A stretch of 64,000 nucleotides of DNA, taken from positions 310,001 to 374,000 of the forward strand of contig ML986587.1 of assembly GCA_010094045.1 (NCBI GenBank), read 5' to 3'. The first letter of the stretch is position 1, and each line of letters opens with the position of its first letter. The stretch is from Lojkania enalia. Its lineage: Eukaryota > Ascomycota > Dothideomycetes > Pleosporales. The notes under the pieces were generated by a model. That model worked only from the letters and a program-made list of their open reading frames with translations. It did not search any database and had not been told where the DNA came from. The position numbers were made by a program, and so were the translations under genes. Shown piece after piece: positions 22,722 to 34,600 of the stretch.

Positions 22722-25700
22722 GGGCGGAACTATGTTTGGCTTGGGATTACTTGGCGGGGTTTATCACTAGTGGTGGGGAGTCCAGATTGATTGGGACTGC
22801 TCTGGGGTGGAGGATGGGTTGGGACTGGGGGCGTTACGTCGTTTAAAGGCTGCGGTGCATCGGAATGATTCAATAGAAGGGTACGAAAAGGATACTGTGA
22901 GAGTGGCAATATGTACATGAGACGGCACAACGATTAGGATGGGTCGAAGGAATTCTCGACAACGAAGGGCCGCCGACGGTTAGTGAATCATGGAGGACTT
23001 CATCACTGCATAGAAGCTTGGTCTTGATTCTTCGCATGCAGATAGCAGCAGGCAGCAGCCACAGGGGCATGTCGCAGCTATTCCTACGAATGAACATGGA
23101 TGGCAATACACACTGTTTCGGATTTTGCAAGTACAACACTTGCGATCTCGAGTTTTGATTGTGTATTAAAGCGGCTGTAATCTACTATGAGTGGGTTGGA
23201 GATGTCTGATACCATAAAAAGCCATGGCTTGGGCGTTTCTATTAGAATCCAGAGACTAAAAGTAGGGATAAAATTAGTTGTTCAAATATGTTGAATTGTT
23301 AGGTCTTCGCCATTATCTGAGACCTCGTATACACTTGCCTCGCCCATCTCTAGTTTAGGGCTAATAGCATATGCTATTTGTGGCGTAGATCCCGATCCCT
23401 GCACTCAAATCTTCTCCCCAGTCGCTCGCGCTGTGGATTTTGCCACAGATTGATAGCCGACGAGTGACCTGATGCCGGCACAACTGGCAAAATTGAACAG
23501 ATAGAGAAGGCGTAGACGTACAATTATCAATCTTAATGCTCACCATCAAAATATCTAGGAAGGTGCAGCTTGAGCAGCTGTGCCGGCTTCCGAACCTCGC
23601 AGTTCATTCTGATAATCATTCGCAGAGAAGGAAATCACTCCAGCGAGTTTGCAACCAGGCAAAATGGCTCCCATGATACGACGGACTCCCAGTCAAGGCA
23701 TCAACTATAATAATTAATCATTTCTGTCGGTGCCGATCTTGACTCATGCCGTAATGGAGAAGCATGCTGTGCTCCCTAAAATTGTGGCAGACTGAGTAAA
23801 ATGACTATGACGATATGCGCTTGAAGACATCAGTGACATCAGGTAGGCAACTAGCTATATGGTTTGACTATAGTGAAGGCATCCTAGAATTGTCATAACC
23901 GACTCTCTTACCAGGAACGAGTAGGCCATACCGGTTTTGAATTGCCTTTTGCAGTTGCCTCCAAAATTAGTAATCATGAGCATTCTTGCTCGGTTGTGGA
24001 TCAGCGCTCGATTACCCCCATCGAAAATAAGCATCTTTGGAGATCTGTAACTTTCGTCACTTCAAGGGGCTTCTCCCTATCCGAGTTTGTGCCCTGTTGT
24101 ATCTGGTACTCATTCGGGAGGATTGGAAATAATTTGCTAATTTGGTAGCCGATATCGCCGTTCTAAAGAAGCACATCTGCAAAAGAAAGCTAGACAAATT
24201 TCCGGCTCATAGTTGCTGCTTCGTTTCACGTAGGAATCATACGAAGGAATTCTTCATGGGTGGGAGGATAGGAGAGCTAAACCGCAATATCCCCGATGAA
24301 GAAGTAAAGCAAGCGGGTGGCTTTATACCTGCGTGGACTTATTCCAGGACTTGCTGCTAGAAATTGGTACTCAGAACGACCATCCAGAAGTCTGCATGTT
24401 CTGGCGTATTCTGCATAGCGGGTTTCCTAAGAGTCGAACTAAGATGAATTAAAGGAGAAAAGTAGGTTACATGATATTATTAGTATAATAATCTAGGGTT
24501 AATATTTTGTAAATAAAAATTTCGGAGAAGGTAGATATCGTGAGGATTTGGATGTCTCGAAGTAAACAAGCTAATATAGGAAATTGTGTGTTTTAGTAGG
24601 GAAATAGAGATCTGAAAACCAGGGCTGTATCTGAAGCTCCTAGGCATGGCGCAGAATATATCCAGCATTCTCAGTTTGCGGTGCAATATGAAGCAATAAT
24701 TGAAGGCGGCTGTACCAAGGGTGGCCCATTGCAAGGCATCGGAGACCTGATTTGAGAGATATGGAAAAGACTTGCAATGTCTTGAATCAGCTGGCCGTTC
24801 GATAGTCCGCCTCAGTGACGACTTCGTCCATAGCCTTTGTCTTTACTACTCTCATCTTGTTGAGGTGGCCGCGGTGTTTCGCTTACCGGCAGCGGTAGCG
24901 AACTCTGGGAGAGGGATGTTCCTGCTGCATTTCCTCGTCTTATTCTTGATGGTGCAGTTCGTGCTGACCCGGCTCGACCAGGAGTCACTGATCGAGGATC
25001 TTGAGTAGTGCAAGAGGAACCCAGACTAGACTTGAATACAGGTGGATCAGCTGAGCCATAAGAGTCTCTTGGACGGCCCAAAGTTGAGGATAACTCGGTT
25101 GTCATAGGTACCCATCTTCGGTTGTTTCCTGTTTAGCCTACTCACACCGTATACGAGTGATCCCTCAGTCGCAGCTCTGGTCACTGCTCGCTAGTCCCTC
25201 TCGGAATGGTGCGTATATACTACTGGGTTGATTTGATAGGGTGAGCTAGCTAACCCTAATTTAGCATCAGGATTATTGGTAAACCACTTGTCAGCATCTA
25301 TGGCTTCTTTATGGAAAGCCCAGACATCTTCGTTCTAATCAGAAACCACGGAGATAAGATAAGAAGTGCTAGCCTAAAGTTAATTCGGTTAGGTGTATTC
25401 TACTTAAGTCGAAGCGTACAATATTTGTGTGGTCTATAATGGGAGAGTGGAGCAGTTCATATTCCGCTCTGTTATCTTCTCGCAATTTGAAATTGATTAT
25501 CAAAAATATTGCCTCGTTAGACGTAGATACGAAGCCGTATTTGACCCCGTAGCCCAGCATATACTGGGCAATCTGGCCTGTGTCAGGGTCGCATTAGTGT
25601 TAGTTTACAATTCTCGCTCTAATGGAACACCCAAGAAATTCCTTACAGAGTGATTTTCCTTGGTATGAAATCAGAGTAATGTTTACGCACTTGGTAGGTG

Positions 25701-27119
25701 CTACACGACTTTAACTCCCCAATTAGGCGCAATGTCTGATCGGGGCTTGCGCCTGGGATCTTGGAAATATGACCTGGCTCGTATCGTTCATGCCGCAGGT
25801 GCTTGGGAACAATTTTTGCGTTGGCTGCGTTGAACGATTGCAAGATTGATCATGTTTCTTCGAGCTGGCGCGGTGTGCCGCGCTTCTTGCTGAGCAGAGT
25901 ATCGATTGTATGTTGATCTTTCCAGACAACATTTGGTAATATTTGGGCGCTGAGCTAAGTTTTAGAGCCAATTTGTCGGGGCCCTTTTGTGGAAAACCCC
26001 GGCCAACACTGGAGAACATCTAGGTGCACATCAATCCCGATTTGGTCAGTCCGCGAGTAAGGATCACGGAATTCTGAGTTATGATAGAATCGAGAAGCTT
26101 CTCATTCGAATGTATTCTATGATATCAAAGTACCCGCGAACGTAAATCGGAGGCTTTATTGGCTCGTGGTCTCGTTGAACTCAGGCCCTATGACCAAGTC
26201 GGACAACTTGTCTTTGATGGCGTCTTTGGGGTTTTGCAGTCTAATGGTTCCATGTATTGGCATGCCTCTCCTGAATCAAAAGGTATTAATCTCAATCCAG
26301 GAGTGGGGTTCAGGTTGTAGAGCTTCGCTGTTGGTGCCTTGTACAGCGGTCGTATTTCCCCATTGGTTCTGTTCAACGTTTATATACCGCGAAAGATATT
26401 CCGTTGTACTTACTCTTGGGATCCGTGGATGAAATGTGGGGAAGTGAAGGCTATAATGTGTTTATTTTTTAACTTGATCACTATCATTCTGGCCGAGCGA
26501 ATTGAAATGCACCTTCGATTTTGGGATATATAGTGAATTAATACGCTCTGCTTGAGAGACATAGTACCTCTCAGGCGACTTAGAGCTACTTCTGAAGGGT
26601 GAACGCGACGATGGTCTGATTCTCCATCCCTTTCGAGCACGTAATATTGTTCAGCGCGTGATTCCCGCTTGGCTAGATTCGAGGCCCACGTCTAATCATA
26701 TTATTATTTGACCGAAGGCTGAGCAGTTCCTTGGCGTTATCCCTTAGTGAGAATGGGCAACGGATGAATATTTCGGAAATGGTTTTATGTAGAATCGCGT
26801 GAGCCCCGGCTGCTCCCATCACTTTCACATTTTCATTGTGGCACTTCACATGCTTAGCTACCCCGTCTGCATAGTTAACGCGCCAAATCCCTAGCTCTGT
26901 AATTTATTCGTCCTATACAAATCATCAAACTCTTCAAGCCGGTAGCAACATTGGGTGAATCGTTTCAATGAAACCTTCGTCTGATGAGGACTCTCACGGG
27001 GCAGCTATTGATGAGAAAGCCGAATTCTCATTTAGTGACTAGTAGAATTTATTTCATCATGACGAGAAATACTTGAATGATTAGCAATTTAAGCCTATAG
27101 CTAGCTTTTGAGATGAGAA
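22722..27119. other. AT-leaning, gene-poor degenerate region
   Basis: About 4.4 kb in which no frame exceeds about 98 codons. Several stretches (for example 24140-24360, 25723-26019 and 26160-26560) read as protein-like for tens of codons before stops or frame breaks, which suggests old gene or transposon remnants. No family is recognisable, and I see no terminal repeats or target-site duplications. Confidence 0.45.
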
Positions 27120-27769
27120 AACTCGGTGTTCGAGGGTCATATCTTTACCATCCGGGAGGATACACGTTGGTGGATTTTAATGCCGTTGTCCAGTATAAAG
27201 TACCAAACTATAAGAGTGCCTTGCGAGGCAACGCAGGTATTCAGATGCAACTGCCTAGATGGGCTTTGGTACCATGAAGGCGAAGCCGTAGTAAATATTA
27301 AATTTTAGTCAGGACTACTACTCCGATTCCCCGAAATATAAACTAATGCTAATAGGATCAAAGTACCCCGACAAAGATTGGCGATTATGAAGCTGATATC
27401 GAATTATATAAAACATTTCTTGAATACCACCCGGATGGTCGAACTCGGCTCCAGAGGCGCATAGATGAATGAAGAGAAGATATCTATGTATTAGCCTCTA
27501 TAGATGTATCGAATAGGGACATAGTAAACAAGATGATTGCGCTCAATCGATTCGGCCGGTACGAGTGCCTTAGTACGCCATGGTTTCTGGGCTTCGGTAG
27601 TGGAGTCGTACAGCCCGGTTTCAATAGAGAAGGGATGGTCGGAGGCCTGGTAAGATATATCTTGATGGTGGGAAGGCCCAGAAAGCGGCTTCGGTATGAC
27701 GAATATTGGAGACTAACCCGAGAGGAGAGATATATGGCTAGGCTAGCACTCAAAGATGCTTTGCTGTAA
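27120..27769 (+). pseudogene. decayed gene of unknown family
   Basis: Two protein-like blocks lie on the plus strand. From about 27112 a 56-codon block without a start reads well (GVRGSYLYHPGGYTLVDFNA) and ends at a stop near 27277. A second block starts near 27380 (DYEADIELYKTFLEYHPDG) and runs to the stop at 27767-27769, interrupted once by TGA where an arginine CGA codon is likely (a C-to-T change as made by RIP). Its end, RPRKRLRYDEYWRLTREER, is strongly basic. I do not recognise the family. Confidence 0.4.
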
Positions 27770-28392
27770 TATCATTTGATCTAATGGCATGCTCACACTA
27801 ATATACTTGAATAGAAGAGTCTAGGCCCATAGTATTATACCTTGCGATAGAACTTTAAGAAATATACTCTGGGATGAGTAGGATCGGATGTGGTGAGGAT
27901 CACCTCTTTTTCAATTCAACTAATGGGAGTACTAACATACAAGACAGTTACGCCGTGGAATTTGGATGTCTTGATTTCTTCGATCATAACGGCAGCAAAG
28001 AAACTTGCGAGTGTAGAGATTTTGAATGTGAAAGATGGAACTTGCATAGAATTGTTTTGTGGGCTGGTAGAAACTTAGCTCTAGTAGAGCTTCCAAATCC
28101 TCGCGGCAGATTCCTTGCAGAAGCTTGCTGCTTATAAAGATGGTAGTTTGCTTGTTAGTAGTTTGCTTGTTAGTGCGCCCCGTATTTAGGGTAAATAAAG
28201 CTAATGCATATCCTTGTCGGTGGCCCGAGCTTTGATGCTCGTGGAACCGATGACAACATCGTGCTTTGCCCAAAACTAGGTTCCGACGTAATTACCTCTG
28301 AAGATCCAACGTCCAATAATGCCCGCATGTAGAATCCATAAATCTCTTGGTAGACGCCATTGCGCCTATGATTTCCTGCATATGAATACATA
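27770..28392. other. non-coding interval
   Basis: About 0.6 kb, AT-leaning, with a short direct duplication of TAGTTTGCTTGTTAGT near 28144-28172. Presumably contains the promoter of the following gene. Confidence 0.5.
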
Positions 28393-29162
28393 ATGGTCCT
28401 CGATCTCCTTACTATAGCCGGACTACCTACAGCTGTCGGTGCAGCGGAGGCAGTCTATCGACAGCGCGTTCTTGACGAAGAAGCAGAGTCGTCTGAGCGG
28501 AGAGCGCCTTTCCGTCTTAATTCATACTATGATGCGCAGTCCAAGAAACGTGGGGAGGTTCATAATGCGATTGTGGTGTTGAGGGATGGCAAGGTTCGTA
28601 GCTCTCAGCTTGATGTTATAGCGCTGATAGTTGTGAAACGCAGCTTTGGCTCTGGCCAAAAGATGCCAACACAGGACTCCCTGAACCACGCCCTAATAGT
28701 TTCGAAGCCCCTCATCCATTCACAGGCTTCTATCTGCCTTTCCCAACCAAGCATCTACCGAATCGGCCTATTCCGGTGCCGCCTGTTCTTGGTCTCGTTA
28801 GTACGATACCTCCCGATGCTTCTCACTCACTGAGTCCCAGATCAAAACAACCGAAGCCCAAGCTCAATTGGATATACGTGGACAAGGATACTAGGGAACT
28901 GAAGTACGGCGCACGAGTGAACGCCCGAGAGCACGTAATTGGACCCTGGGATTGGACGGAAGACAAGGACGGCTTGACGTTGAATGACGAGGAGCTTCTT
29001 GTAGTTGTTGAAGAGAAAAAGGGCGGGTACGGCTGGGCAGTATACTGGGACCCCAATGACGACCGCCTAAAAGATCTTGAAGTAGGAAAGACGAAAAGAG
29101 TCCTCCGTTGTAGTTTGGAAAGACGATCTGTTGAGAAAAGTGCTCGAATAGTAGTTGAGTAA
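28393..29162 (+). CDS. conserved fungal hypothetical protein
   Basis: Predicted 239 aa, exons 28393-28593 and 28644-29162, with a 50-nt intron (GTTCGT...CGCAG) in phase 0. It starts MVLDLLTIAGLPTAVGAAEA. The middle is proline-rich with HPFTGFYLPFP, then NWIYVDKDTRELKYG, VIGPWDWTEDKDGLTL, VVVEEKKGGYGWAVYWD and a basic end with CSLERRSVEKSARIVVE. This order of motifs belongs to a widespread unnamed Pezizomycotina family that I recognise by pattern only. No signal peptide or membrane span; probably cytosolic. The gene is tail-to-tail with a broken UstYa-like gene only 38 bp away. Confidence 0.8.
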
Positions 29163-29200
29163 TTTTATCTAGCGTAATGTATGTTTATCTTACTGGCGTC

Positions 29201-30080
29201 CTAATACTTCCCCCACCATTCTACTACATCGCCATCCTCCTTCTCGTGTACCCTCGTATATAGCTCACCATGGAAATATGGCCTGCACTCACATCCCGTC
29301 TCTCCACATTCCGTTATATTATGTAGCCACTTCGTATCACTGCACTGCTTATTGCTTCCCCACCTGTCAATAGCCCAACCTGTTTGTTTCACATGACTAA
29401 TATCTACATCATCGTCGGCATTGCACTGAACGATCTGCCTCAAATAATCTAAACATTGCGGGCAATACTCCTCGTATTCCTTCCAATGATTCGCCAACGC
29501 ATTCTTATTCCCGGGAACCTTATCGTTCAGCGCTTGGATGGTTGACCGGAGCTTTGAGTGACATTCTAACTGACGGAACATAGCCAACTGCGCCCGTCTA
29601 ATTTTGTGATCATCTCGATTTAACTCTGTATACATAATGCCGTTGCTATTACCCACCAAACTCTACCACAGTGTGTCACTGTCTCTGGAGATATCTTGGA
29701 AGTTAGCGTTTGGCCAAAGAGTCATGTAGTAGGTTTGATAGCACGTATAACTCTCCCTTGTTCTGGGCCTGGAAGCTAGCGTGGAGCAGCGGACTTGACT
29801 CTGGCTTTGGCTGTCTTGCTATCGTATTCGCAAAGCCGCTGACAATGAAGAAGACGTTGAATAGCGCAGAGAGAAGTAGGAGGAAGATGGGTGTGAACAA
29901 CCGCTCTATTGGCCTCTCTCTGTAGTCCCTCCAGCCGGGTATTGTAAGGCGGAATTTCGGTTCTGTAGGCTCAAACGTTTCGAAGTCGTCGCCACGCTCT
30001 GCGTCGGAGGTATTTCCGTCTACTTTGGAGGTTTATGGTCGCTTAAAGAACGTAAATATTTTGGTTGGACCTGTTGACAT
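29201..30080 (-). pseudogene. broken UstYa-like (DUF3328) oxidase gene
   Basis: Read on the minus strand from ATG 30080. The first 15 codons are followed by an in-frame TAA (30035-30033), then an open stretch with a membrane anchor (about 29900-29840). The reading frame then shifts before the segment matching the family's pre-motif region, and a TAG interrupts it near 29665. The last 152 codons (29659-29201) are open and resemble the DUF3328 core: FRQLEC in place of the family's HxxHC, and YCPQCLDYLRQ in place of the second histidine motif. UstYa-like proteins are membrane-bound oxidases in fungal peptide and secondary-metabolite pathways. With two stops, a frame shift and both His motifs altered, this copy is very unlikely to work. 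Confidence 0.72.
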
Positions 30081-30956
30081 GAAGGGAGCACGGCTCGGTA
30101 CTACTGAAGCATCGTGGGAAGCCCGAAACTTAGAGACGCTATCATGGTAGCTTCCGTGGTAGGGTGGTGAGAGGACCAGGAGTTCGCACTACTCTAGACT
30201 GAGGTCTTTACTAATTGTGCTAGGATTGCAGATTTGATGACGGTTTGCTTATATAGGCAAGTGGAGGGGGCATAGTGGCCGAGGCATTGCACCTAATTAG
30301 AATCATATTCTGCAACACATTAGAACGAAGGATACTGTAGGCTATGAATTGTGTCTGTTATCATAGGAGGCCTATTCATGTCTATTTTGGGATACCTCAT
30401 GGGTCGTTCTTTGAATGTTTTCACCTTAGCGACCTTTGTTGTAATTCCGGGCCATCATATATCTTTCGGGACTGATCTTTATCACAATAAAGAAAAAGAA
30501 GGGGACATTGCATAAAAGAAAACACTCAATCAGACCCTATAGCTGGGACGTTTTTGACGCGCCCTAAAATCACGAATCTGACACGAGACGATTGGTGGGC
30601 GTCTGGCGTGCTAGGCCACAGCCGCTAACCGAGAAATTACTCGCTGCGGGCGACCTGATGCACGGCCCCCCGTTTCCATGGCTGCCCACCACGGTCGTCG
30701 AGTAAACAACACTTTCACCTGCGACTTTTCTCTTTTACTCGATCCCGCCTTCTCCTACTTCTCAACCGCAACCTTATAGCAAATTTCCCTAACCCCTCTC
30801 AATTTCCTTTTGTACCGGTTGTGCGACGATTTGCTATCGTCCCGCCAATACCCACTACCTTGTGTTTTCTTTGTCTGTAGCGGCCGGCATTCTTGCAGGA
30901 GTTATATTTAACGTACACGAACGAGTTCAGCTCTAGATCTTCAGAAAAGCGTCAAG
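30081..30956. other. promoter region of the E2 gene
   Basis: About 0.9 kb. The last 250 bases are pyrimidine-rich (TTTTCTCTTTTACTC, CTTCTCCTACTTCTC), typical of promoters and leaders of highly expressed fungal genes. No open frame of note. Confidence 0.55.
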
Positions 30957-31667
30957 ATGGCTCTCTCAACAGGTGCTCGCACAAGTGGTAACAGCGCCAG
31001 TGTCTCCCAGCGGTACACCACTCCGTCCAAACAACCTCAGAGAGCAAGATTGCTTTCGAATCGCCCCATCACTCACCACCACTCCCCTCGACTCGCCTCC
31101 ATGCTTCAAGTCAAATCTAACATGTTGTAGTCTCCAGAAAGAGCTCATGGACATCATGATGAAACCGACCGACGGCGTCACTGCCTTCCCCGATGACGAG
31201 AACATGACCAAGTGGACAGCCACCATCGCCGGTCCAGACGAGACACCCTACGCCGGCCTCGTCTTCAAGCTGTCCATGGAGTTCGCAAACACGTACCCCT
31301 ACACCGCGCCGTCCGTCCTCTTTAAAACGCCCATCTACCATCCAAATGTCGACTTCAGTGGCCGCATCTGTCTGGACATCCTCAAGGACAAGTGGAGCGC
31401 TACATTTAGCATTAGCTCCGTATTGCTGAGCCTACAGAGCCTTTTGGGCGAGCCGAACAAGTATGTTCCATCCTGTACCATATCCCTTATTTCGACGGGG
31501 TTGCAGTTTACGCATTTTGTGAGGAATGGTTTTGCTGATGGCTCGATAGCGCAAGCCCGCTCAATGGACAAGCCGCCGAATTCTGGGATAAGAACCCAGC
31601 GGAGTTCCAACGTCAAGTCCTCGCCCGCCACAAGACTCCCGAGGAGCTCGACACTGATGCTATGTAA
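30957..31667 (+). CDS. ubiquitin-conjugating enzyme E2, UBE2C/Ubc11 type
   Basis: Predicted 167 aa, exons 30957-31012, 31131-31460 and 31550-31667. Introns are 118 nt (branch TCTAACA, acceptor TGTAG) and 89 nt (GTATGT...ATAG). A short flexible N-terminus leads into the E2 fold at SVSQRLQKELMDIMM. The HPN motif (89-91) and catalytic Cys99 in GRICLDILKDKWSA are present, followed by SSVLLSLQSLLGEPNNASPLN. The N-terminal extension and the SLLGEPNNASPLN block match the UBE2C/Ubc11 group, which works with the anaphase-promoting complex to ubiquitinate mitotic cyclins and securin. The C-terminal tail is longer than in the human protein. All catalytic features are intact. Confidence 0.93.
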
Positions 31668-34600
31668 ACACGCATACGCACACATCAAACATATCCTCAC
31701 GACAAGGCACAATATCGTATACATTCACCGGTCCGGGGTTTTGCTTTGGGATGTTATGGTTCATGGAGTCATGACAGAGTAATGCAAAGCGCGGTGTTGG
31801 CGGGTTGGAAGCGAGGTCTTTTGTGTCCTGTCCTATCTTATTGTCTTATGATTCACGATATCCTCCTTTTTTCCTATCCCAGTTCCCCTGCATTCCTTCA
31901 AGTTGTTCGACTGTCCAGATAACTTTGGCCTTCTGGACTCGGTTGTTGACGGCAGTTGCCTGCTGATAATGGTGGGATGTTCCGCGGTTACCGGCGTACA
32001 GGCATCATTTCTACCATGACTGCACGGATGGATTTTTCATTATTTCCTTCCAATGATTTATTCAGCATGGCATGGCACGGAGTCGGGCGGATGGTTTGGG
32101 TAGTTGGTTGCCTTTTTTCCTACCCTGTTTCTGCGTATATGGGCGAAGAGTAGGAATGATGAGCAATCATGGGATAATCGGCCAGCGCCCTTTCACGCTC
32201 CTCTACTGTGGAAGTGATCGGCAAGCGATGTAGACGCCTCGTTGGGGGCTGGACGTGCTATCCCTACGTAGCTATCCATTCAATATTCACCTCAAAAAAA
32301 GGTCATCAGACTTGACGTGAGTTCTCTTGCTCACTTGATCGGGCCGGGCACGAGAGGGGTGAAGACAGGTTTCATTTAGCGGCCGGAATGGGGGATGAGG
32401 GATGATGTGCGCAAAACTATGCACTGCTGCCTTGCGATCGCCGCTGTGCGTGATGGCAGATCGCGTGCGCCACTTCCGTCCCGTCGAGATTGCGATGTGC
32501 AATACAGTACACACCTGGAGGCCCAATTTTTAGACCTGTGGATCTGGCCGCATCAAAAGCCATGCATCAATAATACTGTAGAGCGATATAAGTCCACTTA
32601 TGTGCTTACCACCGTCGCGCGATCCGCGCTAAAAATTACGAGCGCTTCCGCCCTTCTCGTTATTTGCGCCAAGCAACACCTATTAATCCCCTCACTTTGC
32701 ATAGCCTACGTATTCTGAGCCCAGGCAAACCACACCAATCCTACGCTCACAAACTGGTACTCATCGCTCCAATCTCTTCTGCTGATATTAATATCAACTC
32801 CCCAAAAAAAACCTATTAATTACCTCAAGCCCCCCGAACTACGCATCCCGACTGCCAAAAATAGCCTAGCTGGATTACCATATCTCGTATCTTACATGGG
32901 TTTCACAATCGATAAAAACGCACCAGACACGGAAACCCAAAGGAAAAATAAAATAAAATAAAAAGGCTAGATTCTGGATTCATCGGTAGGGTCCTTTGAT
33001 GCATATAAATTTATTTGGTTAGGCCAAAATTCGAAACGGTGTTCTGTGGCGCTAAGACAGGTGAGAACAAACATGTCCACCCGCTCTCCTCTCGTTCTCG
33101 CCAGTCAAGAAGTGGAAGGAGGGGAAAAAAGCTGGCTATCTCTCCACGGGCGGGAATCGAGGGGAACAAGGCTCGTCTTTCTCCACAGCTAGGCGAAAAT
33201 GAAAAATGATTCCACCTACGAGACGAGACTGCTCGCTGGGAGGGGTGCGGTCCCCAAAATTGCAATGGCCAAAAAAAGTGGCCAAAGACAATATGGTTAA
33301 AAATTCTTAGATCAAACGGGGTGACGTTTTGGCCTCTCGTGGTCTCCCGATCCGAGAATTCGGAAAACGGTTGTCATTACACAATTCATCTATCTGTCTT
33401 TTATGCCGGCGGAATATTTCTGGAGACGATAGATGCAAGCCTCGCCAATACGACTGCTGCTGCACGTACGCGCGCTTCTTTTGTTCCTTGCTGCCCTCAT
33501 GTATTGAACTATATGTATTTGTTAACTGCAGCGCAATATATGGCCCATGTCCGGCGCACCAAATGCAGGCTGACTCCCGTGAATGCATTGAAAACTGGGC
33601 AAACGGCAGACCGTTTTACGGCCAACATGTGTGTGTGTGGGTTGGTTGGATTTCTGGCAAATTCCGGATTTGCTCGCGCTGCATTGGTTGATCGTACGGT
33701 CGATTTGCTGCTATTGAAAGTCTTGTCATACATGAAGTTTGCACGAAGCTCAGACAAATCTAATCTGGTCGTTGCCCTTACGGTCGGGTGACTTAGCTGT
33801 GGTACTTCATCTATGTACCCCGCGGTGATTAATATGGCGAGCGAGGTCCAGGGTGCGGTATATTGTGCATTGCGGAAGCCGTCCAGAAGACGGGAATGGC
33901 TCAGATTGCGGCCAGATCGAGCGAGGCTGCTCGTTCGTAACATCGGGGCCACCCATTATGTAAAACGGACCATTGCCAGGTTGCGGTAGTGGTTCGATCA
34001 CGACGGCAAACCGTACATTGTAGGATGACGGCATCTACTGTAGTGTGCGGTTTTCTTAGGACACACGCATGCAGGTCAGCGTCGGTTTCGCTGCAAGACG
34101 GGAAACCACGAGCTACTCTTGCTGCAGAGTAACCGGCTCGCTCGAGTGCACGTCGGCAGAAGCTGCCTGCCTGCCCACCGAGCCGATAACGCACCAGGCT
34201 CGAATCGGGAGCCTATGAGGCATACACGTCGCGCCGAGGTGTAGCTAGCGGCCACCCTTTTCGTGCTGCCTCCGCACCGTCTGGACAGCGAGCAAGCCGC
34301 AGCTTGCTCGTACAGGCGCCTTTTTGCGCTTTGTTTGGATCGGGTGTGCGCACCATTATTCGGACTTGCTCATCCTCTGCTGCCAGGGCTACCGGAGACG
34401 GGTCCCTTGGCAGGCGGGTGGGGTGCTGGTGCTGGTGCTGGTGCTGGTGCAAATACCCCATGCCCCATCCGTGGTGGCGACTCACGTGGGCAGATGCTGG
34501 GCGCGCAGTTTGCCGGTGGTTTCCCTGCCAGCGCTCCATGTAGACAGCAGCAGATGCGGCTACTTTTGCTACAGCCCTCAGCGCTGGAAGGATACGTGGA

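Noticed and set aside
22722..28392. Possible transposon in the AT-leaning region
   Set aside because: I could not find terminal inverted or long direct repeats, target duplications or transposase motifs.
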